A DNA stretch of 64,000 nucleotides from Misgurnus anguillicaudatus (GCF_027580225.2 NW_027395277.1:2421001-2485000), one strand, 5' to 3'; counted from the first letter of the stretch, positions 12,346-25,235 are shown. Made by a program: numbers and translations. The notes: generated from the letters alone by a model not told the origin.

Positions 12346-14178
12346 GAGAATAAGAAGGGTGCAGAGCACTGAGCCTTGTGGGACCCCGGTGGCAAAGATG
12401 ATGTGATTGGACAATGCCTCTTCAGGTTGCTGACAATTTCAATTTCAGATATCATTTATGTTAGTAGCACAGTGCAAAAAAAGTTACACAACACTAATAT
12501 CTACTAGGAAAATTAAATAAGCAACAAACTGTAAAAACTTTCTTTGAATCTACCCTAAATAAAAGATATGGCAATAAAACTGTACGCAATAAAACAACCC
12601 TATCTGCTAAATCTTTTGGCATTCACAATACAGATGGCTGTTTGATAAGAAAACAGATAATATCTCTACACTATCTTATTACGGTCACAAACTGACATGA
12701 CAGTGAATGATATATGTGACCTTAGGGGTGATACAAAGGCACTGTGTATATCTGTGTATATGTACTGTTAACCCTAATATAGCTTTAACCCACACAAAAC
12801 CTTGAACATTTTTCTTCAATACTCAAGTGTTTTAGTTCAATGCACGAATAAACACCTTTTTTTTTATTAACGCGTCAATTTCAGACAAAAACACATAGAA
12901 CTGATTGGCATGTGTAATTTAGACAATTGTCCATAATTGCACAAGCTGTTTTGAAGGAATCTTGCCGAAATCTCACACAGATATATCTGATACACTGATA
13001 ACTTATCTTTTAATCAAAATAGTCATGAGACACGCATTGATTTGGGGTCAAACAGTCTAATACACTCCCAGAATTGTATTCATTATCCTCAAGATGTTAC
13101 TCAAATTCCACATTTATAGTTCAGATATGTTATGAAACCCTGAGGCATCTACTCATCTGTAGTTATCAATCAGCATATGTCAAAGAGAAAAGGCTGTTGA
13201 CATATAACTTCTCTAATATATCCTCTGTGCATACATTTTTAACACTTCTGAGAAAAATAGGATTTTTACGGGCAGGAAACGCAGAATGCTCATTTATTCA
13301 TATTTAAATAGCGGATTATGGGTGGATTATGATTTGGCATCAACTGAAATATTCTTTAAAAGAATATTTAATATCTCTTTATTCAATGGCAGTGTTTTAA
13401 AGCGTTCACAAATACGTGTTTGAAAATTTGACATTAGAATTTTGTTAAATTGGAATGGTGCATGCTGCATGTAAATGCATTTGCTTTTTACAAATGAAAT
13501 TTGCTGTGCAAATGACACTAAATAACACAATAACATGCAGAAGGTGAGAATGCAGAACGTTCAAGAGAAAAGTGTTATGAAAGTTTTGGGTTTACGGCTA
13601 CTTTTGTGCACCGTTCCTCATAAAATTCCATCTCTATGTCTTTCCTCTGGTAAACAACTAGTTAGGTGGAGTCTAAATGTAGTTTAAAAATCATACTGTC
13701 CAATGCAGATGCAAAGATTTTAAATAGGTGTCTATTATAACATATGAATTACTAGGGGCAAATACCTTCAAATAATTTGCGTTTTTCAGGCATGCACAGG
13801 ATGACCTTTTGTTAAAATCCCCTGCAGGCGCTTTCTGTCAAGCGGTGTAATTTATTTCAATCTTTATGAATGATTTCTCAGCTTGACTGTAGTGCTTTTA
13901 TGACGTTTTGATACCTGCATTACATACCAACAACTACATAAAATGACAGCCTTATTATAAATTCATGGCATGACCCTCCTAATGTCAAATATTTTGGGTC
14001 AATAACTAAACTAAATCTGCCATTCTTCCTCTACTATATGTTATGGTAAACAATACTTTAAATCAGTGTAATCTCTCAACTTGTTTGTATTGTTGAAAAA
14101 TAGGATTAATAATAACATACATAATGTTAAATAATATAAACAATACAAAAAACTTGTGTTTCCGCTAAAGCTAAGGTG
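12346..14178. other. Intergenic, no gene seen
   Basis: AT-rich sequence without recognised repeat ends. The small frames at 13074-13307 and 13327-13536 have no domain or splice support. Confidence 0.35.
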
Positions 14179-14352
14179 CACTGTAAAAAAATTACGCATG
14201 AAGTTAAAGCAACTTGGTTTTGCAAGTCAGTTCAACCCACTATTTTAAGTTTTTACCTCCGATAAATTTACATTGTTTAATTAATTGTTTAACTTAATTT
14301 TTTAAGTAAAATAAAAATATATGTTGATTTGACAAAAATGCTGTTTTACAGT
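14179..14352. mobile_element. MITE, CACTGTAAAAAA / TTTTACAGT ends
   Basis: The interior block AAGTTAAAGCAACTTGGTTT is shared with the elements at 23054-23243 (inverted) and 23385-23548. Imperfect terminal inverted repeats; non-coding. Confidence 0.65.
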
Positions 14353-15670
14353 ATGTTGGATACCGTACAAAGAGTGATAAGTGTTTCATTACAGTATGAT
14401 TTCTTATAATATCTTTATGAACACTCTTAAAAATAATTCAGGGGATCTGTTGCCACTATTTAATTTAATGCATTGGTGCAAGTTAAAAATTCTAAATAAT
14501 TGATTTATTGAAAGATTTAAAGTTGCAAAATTTTTTTATTGAGTTGTCCAGACATCCTAATGTTGATAGTTACATCAAGTTAATATTGTGTGTAACTTCA
14601 AATTAATTATCTGTGTTAGTTTGTTTAAAACATTATTTAAGTTGTAATAACTCAATGCATTTAGCTTGATAACTTCAGGTTCCCAGCATGCTTTGCATGG
14701 GACTTGATAGTGAGAGTAAATTCTTTTAAAGTTTTTTTAAAGTAAATCCAACTTATTATAGTTTGTTGGCCGGAATTAATTTCAGAAGTAGTTGTCTTAA
14801 CTCAAAATAATTGATGCAAACTGTTGCGTTAATTAATTTTTTTTGTTGAGTCCAAGCAATATAGGGCCCTATTAAATCAGTTTATTCCCAAATTCCATTT
14901 TGTTTTTCCTCAAATTCCGTTTTTCCATTATAATTAAGTTTATTTCTACAAGAGAGTGCAACAAATTTATATTTCTCCCTTTGTAGTCAAATTAGTTGTA
15001 CAGGTTTTGGAAGTAACCTTCAACAATAACTCAAATTATCACAAATTTGTTTGATGCCAAAAAATGGCAATCCCGCAAACACTCCCACCCCTAATGCACC
15101 TTCCGTATGCACAGAACAATTTGTTTTGCATTATGTCACATAAGGAACACATTGTGCATGTCAGTAAGTGCTTTGTCAGCAATGGGCATTTGAGCGTATA
15201 GCAAAGCCAAGGAAGGTCATGTAGACAGCAGAGGGCGTGGCTGGCAGTGGCCCCTCCCCCTTACTGTGGGTGGGTGAGTGGATGGATAGATGGTCCTGAT
15301 GTGGAATGTTGGACAGATGGGCTTGACAGAAAGACAACTGACCTCTCTTCACACCCCCTCTGGTCTGTTCTGTGCATGGGAAGAACAGATCTTAAGTTTG
15401 CCTCTCATTAAATGTCGATTATGGGAGTCAGACTGAGCGCATGGCAGCTTGTAACAAATGCTCCCTTGACCTGTGAAGGTCAAGCTCAAGAGAGAATAAT
15501 AGAAAGACTTAGGAAATAAAAAAAATAAGATGTGAGTAAACTAAACGTAAAGGAAGTAAGAGTATCTATAAATAAATACCATAGAAGAAGAACACTAAAT
15601 ACTAACATTTATTGAAGAATCACTCGGGTAGCACATATTATTTTGACGTATTATGACATTATTATATACC
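14353..15670. other. Intergenic; AT-rich then a low-copy stretch
   Basis: 14400-14870 is AT-rich with TTAAGT/ACTTAA words, like a diverged relative of the MITE before it. 15060-15480 is more GC-balanced (for example GCAGAGGGCGTGGCTGGC at 15229-15246) with no repeat ends or exon, and could be regulatory. Nothing coding seen. Confidence 0.3.
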
Positions 15671-15852
15671 GAGCCCCTAAGGTGACATTGGAGTAAAAAA
15701 AATCTAAAGTTTAGTTTCATGTGCTCACGTGAAACTTTCATGTGCTCACGCGAAACCTTCATGTGCAGATTTTTTAATTTGGAAACTTTCACGTGCGCAC
15801 GCGAAATTAAACGCAAAACGTTATTTAATTTTTGCTCCCCTTATAGGGCTCC
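15671..15852. mobile_element. Foldback element with CACGTG subrepeats, copy 1
   Basis: The element starts GAGCCCCTAAGGTGACATTG and ends TATAGGGCTCC, an imperfect inverted repeat. Its core is a tandem of TTTCATGTGCTCACGYGAAA-like subrepeats with E-box (CACGTG) words. A longer copy with more subrepeats is at 38331-38621. Confidence 0.65.
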
Positions 15853-16419
15853 ATAATTATGAAAATGTTACATATTTTTGACCAACATATTATAAGTAGC
15901 CCAAGAGATATTGTTGTCCTGCAAAAGTTTGTTCACATGTGTGGGTGTGAGCATGTGTGCGCATGTATATCACAGACTTGTGTCAGTATGTGTGTAACAG
16001 ATGGTCCAAAACATGGAGGAATCGCCTCCTGTTGAGTCTCTATTGACTCTTATGGAATATTAACATTCTGCTAGTCTGTGTTAACAGAATGTTGGTTGGT
16101 CAGAATGGAAGAAAAATGTGTATGACCTTTCTGAATACATATATAGATCTATACAAAATCTATACAAAAACATATGTCTATACATACAAGTAAAACTCTC
16201 TAGAGATGAAAAAACTTTAGAGATGCTTCTCATTCAACGAGATTAAAGTATCAGAATTGCTATACAATAGCCACTAGTGATTTTGGCTTATATATTAAAA
16301 TTTATATATATAAATCACACAGTATTTTCTTAAAACTACTTATAAGCAGAATACTGACAAATCTTTTGATAGATGAAGCAGGACAGAAGTAAAATGGCCC
16401 TTAAGTGGCCTTCTTGCAT
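15853..16419. other. Intergenic, no gene seen
   Basis: Contains a TGTGTG/CATGTG-rich stretch (15940-15990) and AT-rich sequence. No exon or element boundary recognised. Confidence 0.35.
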
Positions 16420-17134
16420 AACAACTAATCGCAACTAATTGTTTGCAGAATAAAAGTTTTTGTTTAAATCATATATGTGTGTTTATTGCGTATAATCATT
16501 ATGTATATAGTAATGCACACATGCATGAATACTTTCAAGAAACAAATTATATATATTAAATATTAATATTTATGTATAATATCATTTCTATATAAATATC
16601 AAAATGTACATACACATGTAAATATTTTTTTTAAATATAATTGCATGTGTTTCTATTTATACACAGTTTACACTAAAGGTCGATCGATTGTTGATTTTAC
16701 AGATACAGATAACTAGGTTGGTCTGTACTTGTCGATAACCAAGTAATCAGACGATCATTTTTTTAAATGGATACTGGATAAAAACAAATATAATTAAAAC
16801 AGTGCTAAAATCTATTACAAATGACATAAATACCATGAAAATGTGTTTAATGAAATAAATGTATAAATAAAAATAATATTAAATTAATGAGTATTAGTGC
16901 GACTAATTATTCTGCAAACGATTAGTCGCGACTAATCATTTGCAAAATAAACGTTTTTGTTTACATAATTTATGTGTGTGTACTGTGTATAATAATTATG
17001 TATGTATAAATACACACACATAAATGTATAATTTTAAGACAAAAATATATTTGAATAATAAATATTTATATATAATATAAATGATCTATAGATATAAACA
17101 TGTATATACACATGCAAATGTTTCTTAATTATAT

Positions 17135-17222
<88 letters not shown>

Positions 17223-17965
17223 ATACATAATTATTATACACAGTACACCCACATATATTATGTAAACAAACACTTTTATTCTGCAAACGATTAGTCGCGA
17301 CTAATCATGAGGCAGCACTTATAAGTATTGAAATACATAAATGTATATTATATGTGTAGTCTAGTACTTCATTTGCTTCTGTTTTATCATTTAATGATTA
17401 TCTAATCAAAATAACAAAAGATGTATTGCAGTGATGATTAAAAAGAACTAAAATCAGATTTTGATTTGTTGGATATGTTCATGTAGCCGACAGCTGATTA
17501 TAGATCGCTTTCTCTTGTTATTAACTTACAATATGCAGCTTAGCCAGCTAAATCATGGATAAACCAGCTGGATATAAACTAACACAAATAAATGGTAACA
17601 ATCATGACATTAAACAATTGGGATGGATTTATCTGCATGTATTTTTGTGTAAATGTTTGAGGTACTACTAATATTATCATCATGTCAGCCTTGACGACAA
17701 ACTGCTAATGTGGCATCTAGTCAGCACATGTATTACTTTATAATGATATGAAGCAACAGACACAACTCTGAACAACTATTGGCATAGATTTTTGCCAATA
17801 GCCGATTGTTCCACCGATGAACTATCGGTGCCGATTAATCAGCAAAACCGATTAATCGGTTCACCTTTAATATACATAATTATAATACAGAGAACACACA
17901 CATACATGATGTAAACAAAAACTTTTATTCTGCAGATGATTCGTTGTTATGCAGCCCTACTAGAT
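16420..17965. mobile_element. Cluster of GATTAGTCGCGACTAATC-type MITEs
   Basis: The motif CGATTAGTCGCGACTAATC occurs at about 16919-16937 and 17288-17306, bracketing about 380 bp with ACGTTTTTGTTTACATAAT at the left and its complement at the right. Partial copies lie at 16430-16650 and 17870-17965. The interiors carry TATGTGTGTG runs. These are tandem or nested copies of one MITE family related to the element at 18536-18842. Confidence 0.6.
17137..17220. repeat. (GT)42 dinucleotide microsatellite
   Basis: An uninterrupted run of 42 GT units inside the 16919-17306 MITE. The long cysteine-valine and threonine-histidine frames across it are artefacts. Likely polymorphic. Confidence 0.98.
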
Positions 17966-18535
17966 TTCACAGTCATATGTAGTGAAGGAGATTCAGGTCA
18001 TTCGCTGTCTGCTACTCTGTAGGTGCATAATTTCCAGTAAGAACGAGACTTTAGGTTCTATGTAGAGCAAAACTCAGGGGAAGTGAGACAAGAAAAATTG
18101 AGATTGTTCAAGAATGTGAGAATTAGTGCTTAGTACAGTATGCTGAAAATAGTAAGCCAAAGTTGTCTAGATCATGCAGACTACTTTTTCTTTTTAAGCT
18201 AATGTTAAGCACAGAAGAATAGTTTTATGATAAGACTTTGTAATAGTTCTCTTGAAGACACATGCAGGACGAAAGTTTCTCCAGCAGTTTATAAATGTAT
18301 AAACCTGAATGGTCATACAATAATTTTATCACTAGATATTAATGGTTCAATGCATACTAGGATAATGCATTGGAGCATTATTATCTAATCAAATTCATTA
18401 TAATGAAGTAATTTATGTTCTTATTCTTTACATATATATGCTCTTGTATATGTATATACACATGCTTTTGTATATGCATATATCTATGTGTATGTGTGTG
18501 TATATAAGTACAAGTATATGTGTATGTGTATGTAT
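17966..18535. other. AT-rich intergenic with TATATG/TGTATG runs
   Basis: Simple-sequence-like TGTATATG words at 18430-18530 precede the next MITE. No gene seen. Confidence 0.35.
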
Positions 18536-18842
18536 TAGGGCTGTCAAAAGATTAATTGCGATTAATTGCATGCAAAAAAAGTTTGTGTTTGCATAATGTA
18601 TTTGTGTGTATATTATGTGTAATTATTATGTATATAAAATACACACATACATATATACATTTAATTTATGTATTTTTTTATTTACAAATAATATTAAATA
18701 TATCAAAATTTGAATAAATATGTAAATATGTAAATGTTTCTTAAATACATGTGTATTTAAATATACAAAATAATTATACACAGTGAACACACATATATTA
18801 TGCATATAACTTTTATTTTGTATGCAATTAATTGCGATTAAA
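18536..18842. mobile_element. MITE starting TAGGGCTGTCAAAAGATTAA
   Basis: The left end TAGGGCTGTCAAAAGATTAA runs into ATTGCGATTAATTGCATGCA; the right end is TGCAATTAATTGCGATTAA. The interior is AT-rich with TGTGTGTATTATGTG. This is a well-known fish MITE type, most likely hAT-related. Confidence 0.65.
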
Positions 18843-19200
18843 GGGATAGTTCACCCAAAAATGAAAATAATGTCATTAATGATACAAATACATTTTGGTC
18901 CAAAAATAACAAAAATTACGACTTTATTCAGCATTGTCTTCTCTGTTGTGAAGTGCATGCGTGACTGCAGTGACGCAGATGACGTACGACGTGGCTGACG
19001 TGTTATCTGGTGCGCCCCAGCTGTTTTTTTTGTGTGCCCGGGCTTCGTTTACAGGCTGAGGGAGACGCACGCTTTAAGTTTGAAAAAAAAACTTTGCAAA
19101 CATGTCTGAGGAAGAGAAGACAATGCTGAATAAAGTCGTATTTTTTTATTTTTGGACCAAAATGTATTTTTGATGCTTCAACACATTCTAACTGACCCAT
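18838..19200. mobile_element. Dispersed repeat, AAAGGGATAGTTCACCC start
   Basis: AAAGGGATAGTTCACCCAAA is a common cyprinid repeat start, seen again in relatives near 42489-42630 and 44790-45000. The middle, with GTGACGCAGATGACGTACG, is flanked by inverted ATTTTGGTCCAAAAATA (18892-18908) and TTTTTGGACCAAAAT (19149-19163), so a second, foldback element is inserted here. Confidence 0.55.
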
Positions 19201-19690
19201 TGATGTCACATGAACTTCTTTGATGATGTTTTTATTATTTTTCTGAACATGGACAGTATACCGTACATAGATTTTCAATAAAGGGTCAACAAGCTCTCAG
19301 ACTAAATCTAAAACATCTTAAACTGTGATCCAAAGATGAAAGGTTATTATTATTGAAAGGTTACCGCCCCAGTGATGACTAGGAACCATTTTCGGATCAT
19401 TGTTTTCCTGACAGTGTAGTGCACGTTACAAAAAACATAGAATAAGCACGTGAATTGGGATACCAAGATGAGATCTCGGACTTAGATTTCCCAAGATTTC
19501 AAAATAAACAATCAGACATTTATCAAAGTGTCTGTATTTAATATTTTTAAAGCAAAGCATCATTTGAGAACTCTTTTAAGTGTTGTGAGTTATGTAGGAG
19601 CAGCTCCTCAACGATACAAACGTCCTCTGAGCTATTATCATACGGACAGCCATAAGTTTAAAGCTATTTTCCCACTCAACCATCTGTTGG
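19201..19690. other. Intergenic, no gene seen
   Basis: No repeat ends or exons recognised. A 74-codon frame at 19528-19752 has no support. Confidence 0.3.
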
Positions 19691-20135
19691 CTACATATGG
19701 CCCACAGCCTAGCTATGTGTATGTGTGTGTGCATGCATTATGTGCCAACTGAAGTGAAGAAATCAAGTTCAGTATGTAGACAAGCATTCAGCTCCTCCAC
19801 GCTTGCCTGTTGCCCTCCCAACCCCAAACCTCTGGAAGAGACCTTCACAGGGCCTTGCTCTTCTGCCAAGAGATTGAGACCGTGTGCAGTCGAGATGGTA
19901 CCCGGCCAGGCACGGCCCCCTAGGGCCCTCCCAGAGAAACCCTTTGGGTTACATCAATTGTTTGGCCCCATTGATCCCTGACTGGCCATATTGTGGCTCT
20001 GTGGGATGTCACAAAGGCAACAGACCGCTTTGTCTCACACTCCAAATGAAGAAGTTCCTTGAAAAGCAGAAATGTGAGTTTGGGGATGTCAGAGGTCAGA
20101 CTGAGGATGTGCGTGTTTGTCTGTGTATTTTTGGC
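19691..20135. other. GC-richer low-copy island
   Basis: About 440 bp of balanced composition with C-rich words such as GCCCTCCCAACCCCAAACC, free of recognised repeat ends. Two overlapping frames of 94 and 104 codons exist on the plus strand, but no domain or consistent splice sites. Candidate conserved non-coding element. Confidence 0.3.
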
Positions 20136-20260
20136 CTAGCTATACATTGGGGTGACACGATTGCTGATAAATGTCATAAGTATAAAGCTAAATCCTGAAA
20201 AATGTCCTTTCACGGCTGCCATGAAAGAAAAGTCATTCATAAAGTCAAAATAAAGATATT

Positions 20261-20804
20261 TGACCCTGGACCACAAAATCAGTCTTAAGTCGCACGGGTA
20301 TATTTGTAGCAATGGCCAACAATACAATATGGGTCGAAATAATTAATTTTTTATGCCAAAAATTATTACCTTAAATATATACAAACTTTATTTTTGTGTG
20401 TGGATGAAATTGCTAAGGACTCCATTTGGGCAACTTTAAGGCGATTTTCTCAATAATACATTTTTTTGCACCCTCCGATTCCAGATTTTGTTCATCATTT
20501 GTTTGGTGGAAGAGTAATATTTATACTAATGAGTACTAATATAATTACAGCTTATTTGTATTTTATTTTATAAAATCCCGCTAACGTTATGCATATGAAG
20601 TAACCGTTTTATAAAAGCAATAACCCCCGTGAAGCAGTGGGGTTACAGTGCATTTTATAACAGCTAAGGGGGTTTTTGGCACTACGCTTCGCGTCATGCC
20701 TAACAACGCCCCTTAGCTGTTATAAAATGCACTGGTAACCCACTGCTTCTTGGGACTTATTGCTTTATTTTAACCCTTATGAATGGTTTTGTGGTCCAGG
20801 GTAA
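20261..20804. mobile_element. MITE, TIR TGACCCTGGACCACAAAA
   Basis: TGACCCTGGACCACAAAA at the left and TTTGTGGTCCAGGGTAAC at the right are inverted repeats of a very common cyprinid MITE. It contains a nested palindrome at 20613-20766. A truncated copy without the ends lies at about 28550-28980. Confidence 0.75.
20613..20766. mobile_element. Nested 154-bp palindromic element
   Basis: AAAGCAATAACCCC, GAAGCAGTGGGGTTAC and GTGCATTTTATAACAGC at the left are mirrored in reverse order at the right, so both arms of about 60 bp pair around a short loop with GCACTACGCTTCGCG. It lies inside the 20261-20804 MITE. Confidence 0.7.
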
Positions 20805-20971
20805 CATACTGTATGTTTAAAACCGGACAGTGAAATCTGATTGGACGAGTCACATATAAGTCATTGTCAAATGACTATAATTGCATAATTATGAGATTAG
20901 GAGTTAAACATTCAAGTTTTAATTTGATTTTAATCTTTGACCTGATCTTACTCAGTTAGTATTAAAGATCT

Positions 20972-21449
20972 GCCCAGTCTTACGAAATCTAGTTATATAG
21001 TCACGTAACCTTTAGATTCTTTTTTCACGATATATCACGAATTTCCGCATTTTTCCGTGATCGTATAACGAATTCCTGTTTTCGTTTGATTATCACGTAT
21101 TGGTTACTCAACTGTTTTTCCTATTTTCTTACCATTGTCGCTTTGGTTTAGGGTTAGATTTACATGAAATGACATCCCTACCCAAACCCGACCCTAACCG
21201 TACGTCAGGCGACATATAACAAATAAATCAGAATAAATAGTATAAACCAATATTGTAATGCAAGCACCAAATCTAACCCTAAACCGAAGCAACAATGGTT
21301 TAAAAATAGGAAAAAGCAGTTACGTGATAATCACACGAAAACAGGAATTCGTAATACGATCACGAAAAAACACGGAAATTCTTGATAATATCACAAAAAA
21401 AGAATCAAAAATTTACATGACTATATCACGAAACCTCGTGAGACTGGGT
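20972..21449. mobile_element. Long foldback element, TIR CCCAGTCT
   Basis: The element starts GCCCAGTCTTACGAAATC and ends CTCGTGAGACTGGG. Successive blocks of the left arm, such as TATATCACGAA, AACGAATTCCTGTTTTCG and AACCATTGT-type words, recur inverted in the right arm, so nearly the whole 478 bp is a hairpin. The 85-codon frame at 21258-21515 runs along one arm. The element at 38163-38975 is a longer relative. Confidence 0.7.
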
Positions 21450-23053
21450 AGCAAAGATATCAAGGTTATATTTTCACAGAATGTTCTTTGCATTATGTCG
21501 GATGATTTTATGTAAAAAACTGGATTTTCACAGGGTCACATTTATTTAACAATGGCGTATTATAGAAATGTGTTGAGTTAATGTGTTACAGTAATATATC
21601 ACAATTAAAAAGGTTTTAGGTGTTTTCCAAGAGTCAAATATTAAGGTTTTTGTTAGCATTTAAGCTTAATAGAAGTCAAAATAAAGTGGATGTTTAATAG
21701 ACAAATGTGTTTGGAAAAAAGAGAATACATTTTTTTTATCCATTTAAGGACGCAAATCTTTTGGATGAGGTAAAACAATGAGAAGCATGCTACTGCGAGA
21801 CCTGTTAGTTCCTGTCGTCAAAATACAATAATCTGTAAGTCTAATAAAAATGAGATTTGGCATTCCTTTAGTACGCCAAGCAAGCCAATTTCAATATTTA
21901 TTGAGTGATTACGGCACCTGATTCAAGTATTTAATGAGTAAATACAGAATGATGGCAGTCTCAGACTGTGAATCACAATCAGCTTGAATCCACAAACTGT
22001 TCATTCAATAAACTTTGCTTAACTGAGATTAAAAAACAACTTGCCCAAATATCCCATAAACATCTGAGCATGTGTACTGTAATACACATCACAAAATCCA
22101 TAATCTCCAAACTAAACTGGATGCAGGCTCTTCAATAATAAAACATCTGTTTATGAATCATTTAATAGACAATAGTGTCTTTTATAATCACATTACCTGT
22201 TAAATTGTCGAGAATTGGGTTTGCATAATTCCTGCACAATTCCTGACATTTAACTACAGTAAAATTTCCTTTAGCATTTATTCTGAAACCTATTAGACTT
22301 TTTTAGTTATAGATTAATTTATATAGACTATTGCATATTTAACTGTAAATATATTTATTTTTATCAATTCTGTAAAATAAATATGCACAAAATGTGTGAC
22401 TTAAATGGTGCTAATATTTGATAATATAATAACATATTTAAAACAGTTTTAAATATACTAAAGGTACCTTATAAGTTAAGTAAGGTCTGTACATTAGTTA
22501 TTACAAGGCTATTACCTTATTATTAAGGTAAAGAACATTAAATATTGAAATATTTTATTTGCTAATTTTACCGAATGCAGACCTTCTGCGAGGAAAACTC
22601 AATTACTTTCGGTTTTAAGACGTTCAAATGTCACAAACGCACTCTTTGGTTTAATCATTTGTAAATATAATGTCATATATGTTATTTAAAGACATACTTA
22701 AATTTAATTTTTGTGTAAAATTAAATTGTATGATTTGCAGCATCCGGGTTACTGTGTGTTATTAGTTTTATGCTGTTGTTATCTATGAATAACAAACCTG
22801 CAAATGTTGCGACTGGCCAATCAGAATCAAGCACTCCCAACGAGCCGTGTAATGACATTAAATAACACATCCACTTTAATTAAAATTAGTAGTGATAGCA
22901 CAGAGAAAATCACTCCTAAAAAACTAAAATCCTGAGCTGTCGGCTTTCATAAAAATGTTTTTATGAATCAGCCGTGACCTGTTATTGTCTCTCTTCTCTA
23001 TCATTGCATCATCTTTAAAAGCAAAAAAGGACTTTGATAAAAAGCAGTGCATG
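21450..23053. other. AT-rich intergenic, no gene seen
   Basis: No repeat ends are clear. 22560-22870 has a more balanced composition with ACTGGCCAATCAGAATCAAG at 22811-22830 and may be an old repeat. No coding signal. Confidence 0.3.
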
Positions 23054-23243
23054 CACTGTAAAAAATATACAGCATTTTTGTCAAATCAATACATATTTTT
23101 ATGTTAATTTAACTTTAAAAAAAATATTTAAACAATTTTAACTTGAATTTATAAATTATGTCAACTTTTTTGTTTAAAATAGTAAGTTGTATTGACTTGC
23201 AAAACCAAGTTGTTTTAACTTCATGCTGCATTTATTTACAGTG
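23054..23243. mobile_element. MITE, CACTGTAAAAAA...CAGTG
   Basis: CACTGTAAAAAATATACAGC at the left and TTTATTTACAGTG at the right. The interior AACCAAGTTGTTTTAACTTC is the reverse complement of the block in the 14179-14352 copy. Confidence 0.7.
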
Positions 23244-23384
23244 TGTATAAAATGTATATACGCATGATTTGCATACATACTGGAGTAAAGAGAAAAAACG
23301 CAAAAAATCTACAATAAATGCCTTATTATGGATAATGGACGGCCAGCCAATCATTATCTTCATTTTATACACTTCATTAAAAAA

Positions 23385-23548
23385 TACAGCATGAAGTTAA
23401 AACAACTTGGTTTTGCTAGTCAATTCAACCAATAATTGTAAGTTTTGACTTCTGATATAACTTGTAAAAACAAGTTAACATTGTTTAACTTAATTTGTTA
23501 AGTTAAAGCAACAAATAGGATTTCATTTGAAATTATTTTACAGTGTTA
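23385..23548. mobile_element. MITE copy related to 14179-14352
   Basis: Carries GCATGAAGTTAAAACAACTT and ends TTATTTTACAGTG. The left terminal CACTGTAA is not preserved. Non-coding. Confidence 0.55.
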
Positions 23549-24534
23549 ATTTTAAAGTATATACTGTTACTTGCTAAATAAATAAATGAATATAAATTGA
23601 CATAAAGATTGATTTAAGTAAAATGTGTTTCTTACAAAAAGACTACAGTGTGATTTAAGATGCATGAAGGTATGCATTTGATTGGTTGATTGGAAAACAG
23701 CCCCAGTGTTACAGTTTATACATGACTGCTGAAGGAGTCAACCAATCAGAAACAAGTTCTGTTATAAAGATTATTATTTAAACTGTTTATATTGTCCACT
23801 ACCACCCTCTGATGTTTACCTTTTCACAGCTAACACATCTCAAAATAAGAAGCGCATCACCAATAAAGAGTTAAAAGCCATATTTTCTCAAGCAAAACAC
23901 CCTTCCAAGCTACCTTGAGTTCACCTCACGCTGGAATTTTCCGAACACACGCAAACACAGACGCAGCCTTGAAAAGCACATACTGATGAATCTCTTTGCC
24001 CTTAAATATCCAAGCAATGAGTCTTTTATGATTTATGTTATTACTCTTTACAAAGACACCAATAAAACTGTAGCTGGCGAGTATCCAGGATAAGATAAAA
24101 AAAACATTTAGCTGAAGGGGTTCAGGTGGGATCTATAGTGCTAATGGTATATCTTCAGATCGGTTTACGCTTCGAAGTCTACGACTAGCCTAAGGTTGAG
24201 TAATTATGTTAAGCACAATATAGGAGATATAAAGGAAGAAACGTTGTTTATGACACATAACTGGCAATTGAAAGCTCATTTGCGCAGAAATGAGGCCACA
24301 ATATCCCTTAAGCTGCATATTAGCTACGTAGCTGTCACAAACTGCATGTTTATAGGAGTCGAAATGTCAACTTTTTTTGGTTTGACATGTATACAACCAC
24401 ATTTCAGCACATGCAGTGTTCATTGTAGAAATGAAAATGGCATTTTGAGTGGTGCTTTTACACAATGCTAACTGTATAGATACGTGGGCATTGCCATCCA
24501 GATGCTAGGCGGTTTTTGATGGTTACTAAGGTTC
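23549..24534. other. Intergenic, no gene seen
   Basis: No repeat ends, exons or RNA genes recognised. The 91-codon frame at 24196-24471 lacks domain or splice support. Confidence 0.3.
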
Positions 24535-25235
24535 AGGGTTCCCACGCGTCCTTGAAATCCTTGAAAGTTTGTGAATCGGGGGGTGTGGGGGGATTCAAGG
24601 CCCTGGGAAGTTTTTGAAAATATACATACATAGATACAGATCATTGAAAGTGCTTGAATCTATTTTATGCGAGAAGTTTTCTGGAAAAAAATCCATATTA
24701 TTCTCTGTGTAGTGTAGGATAATATCATAAAAATTCTAGACTTTTTAAGCACATATGCTAAACTTCTGTATGCGAATGTTGATTCATATCAAAATGCTTT
24801 TTTGCATAGTTGTGTTTGTGAAAATGTCTCAGGTTACGTATGTAACTGTTGTTTTCTGAGATGGGAACGAGACGCTGCGTCTCACTTGCCATACTTCCTG
24901 CGTCCCTGTAATGCCGTCTTTGGCAATATTTCAGATAGCGATGTACTTCCTGGCTCCCGCGTTACCCTGTCTTTGTCTTTAAGCCTCACCATTGGTTGAA
25001 TTTGATATACACATTCAGACGCACTTACCCCTGGAGGCGTCCCTAAAGTGTCACCGCAGTGACACAGCGTGAGTTCCCTCGAAAGGGAACTGTAACAATG
25101 TATCTTAAAATGTAACACAATGTAACCTTGCTCTCACTTGAAATGTGTCCCCACATTTAGTCCTTAAATTTGAGGGTATTGGACCTGGAAACTCCTTGAA
25201 AGCTCCTTGAATTATCTAAATTCTTTAGGAAACAT
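24535..25235. mobile_element. Dispersed repeat (CCTTGAAATCCTTGAAAG) split by insertion
   Basis: The left part (24535-24680) has TCCTTGAAATCCTTGAAAG. The right part (25130-25235) has GGACCTGGAAACTCCTTGAA and CTCCTTGAATTATCT. Both look like parts of one repeat interrupted by the element at 24828-25096. Confidence 0.45.
24828..25096. mobile_element. MITE with GGGAACGAGACGCTGCGTCT block
   Basis: The left end CTCAGGTTACGTATGTAAC is followed by GATGGGAACGAGACGCTGCG, a motif of a very abundant cyprinid repeat. The right end is GGGAACTGTAAC. Small frames on both strands are by-products. Confidence 0.6.

Noticed and set aside
17034..17294. Threonine-histidine and cysteine-valine frames
   Set aside because: Both are translations of the GT microsatellite on the two strands.
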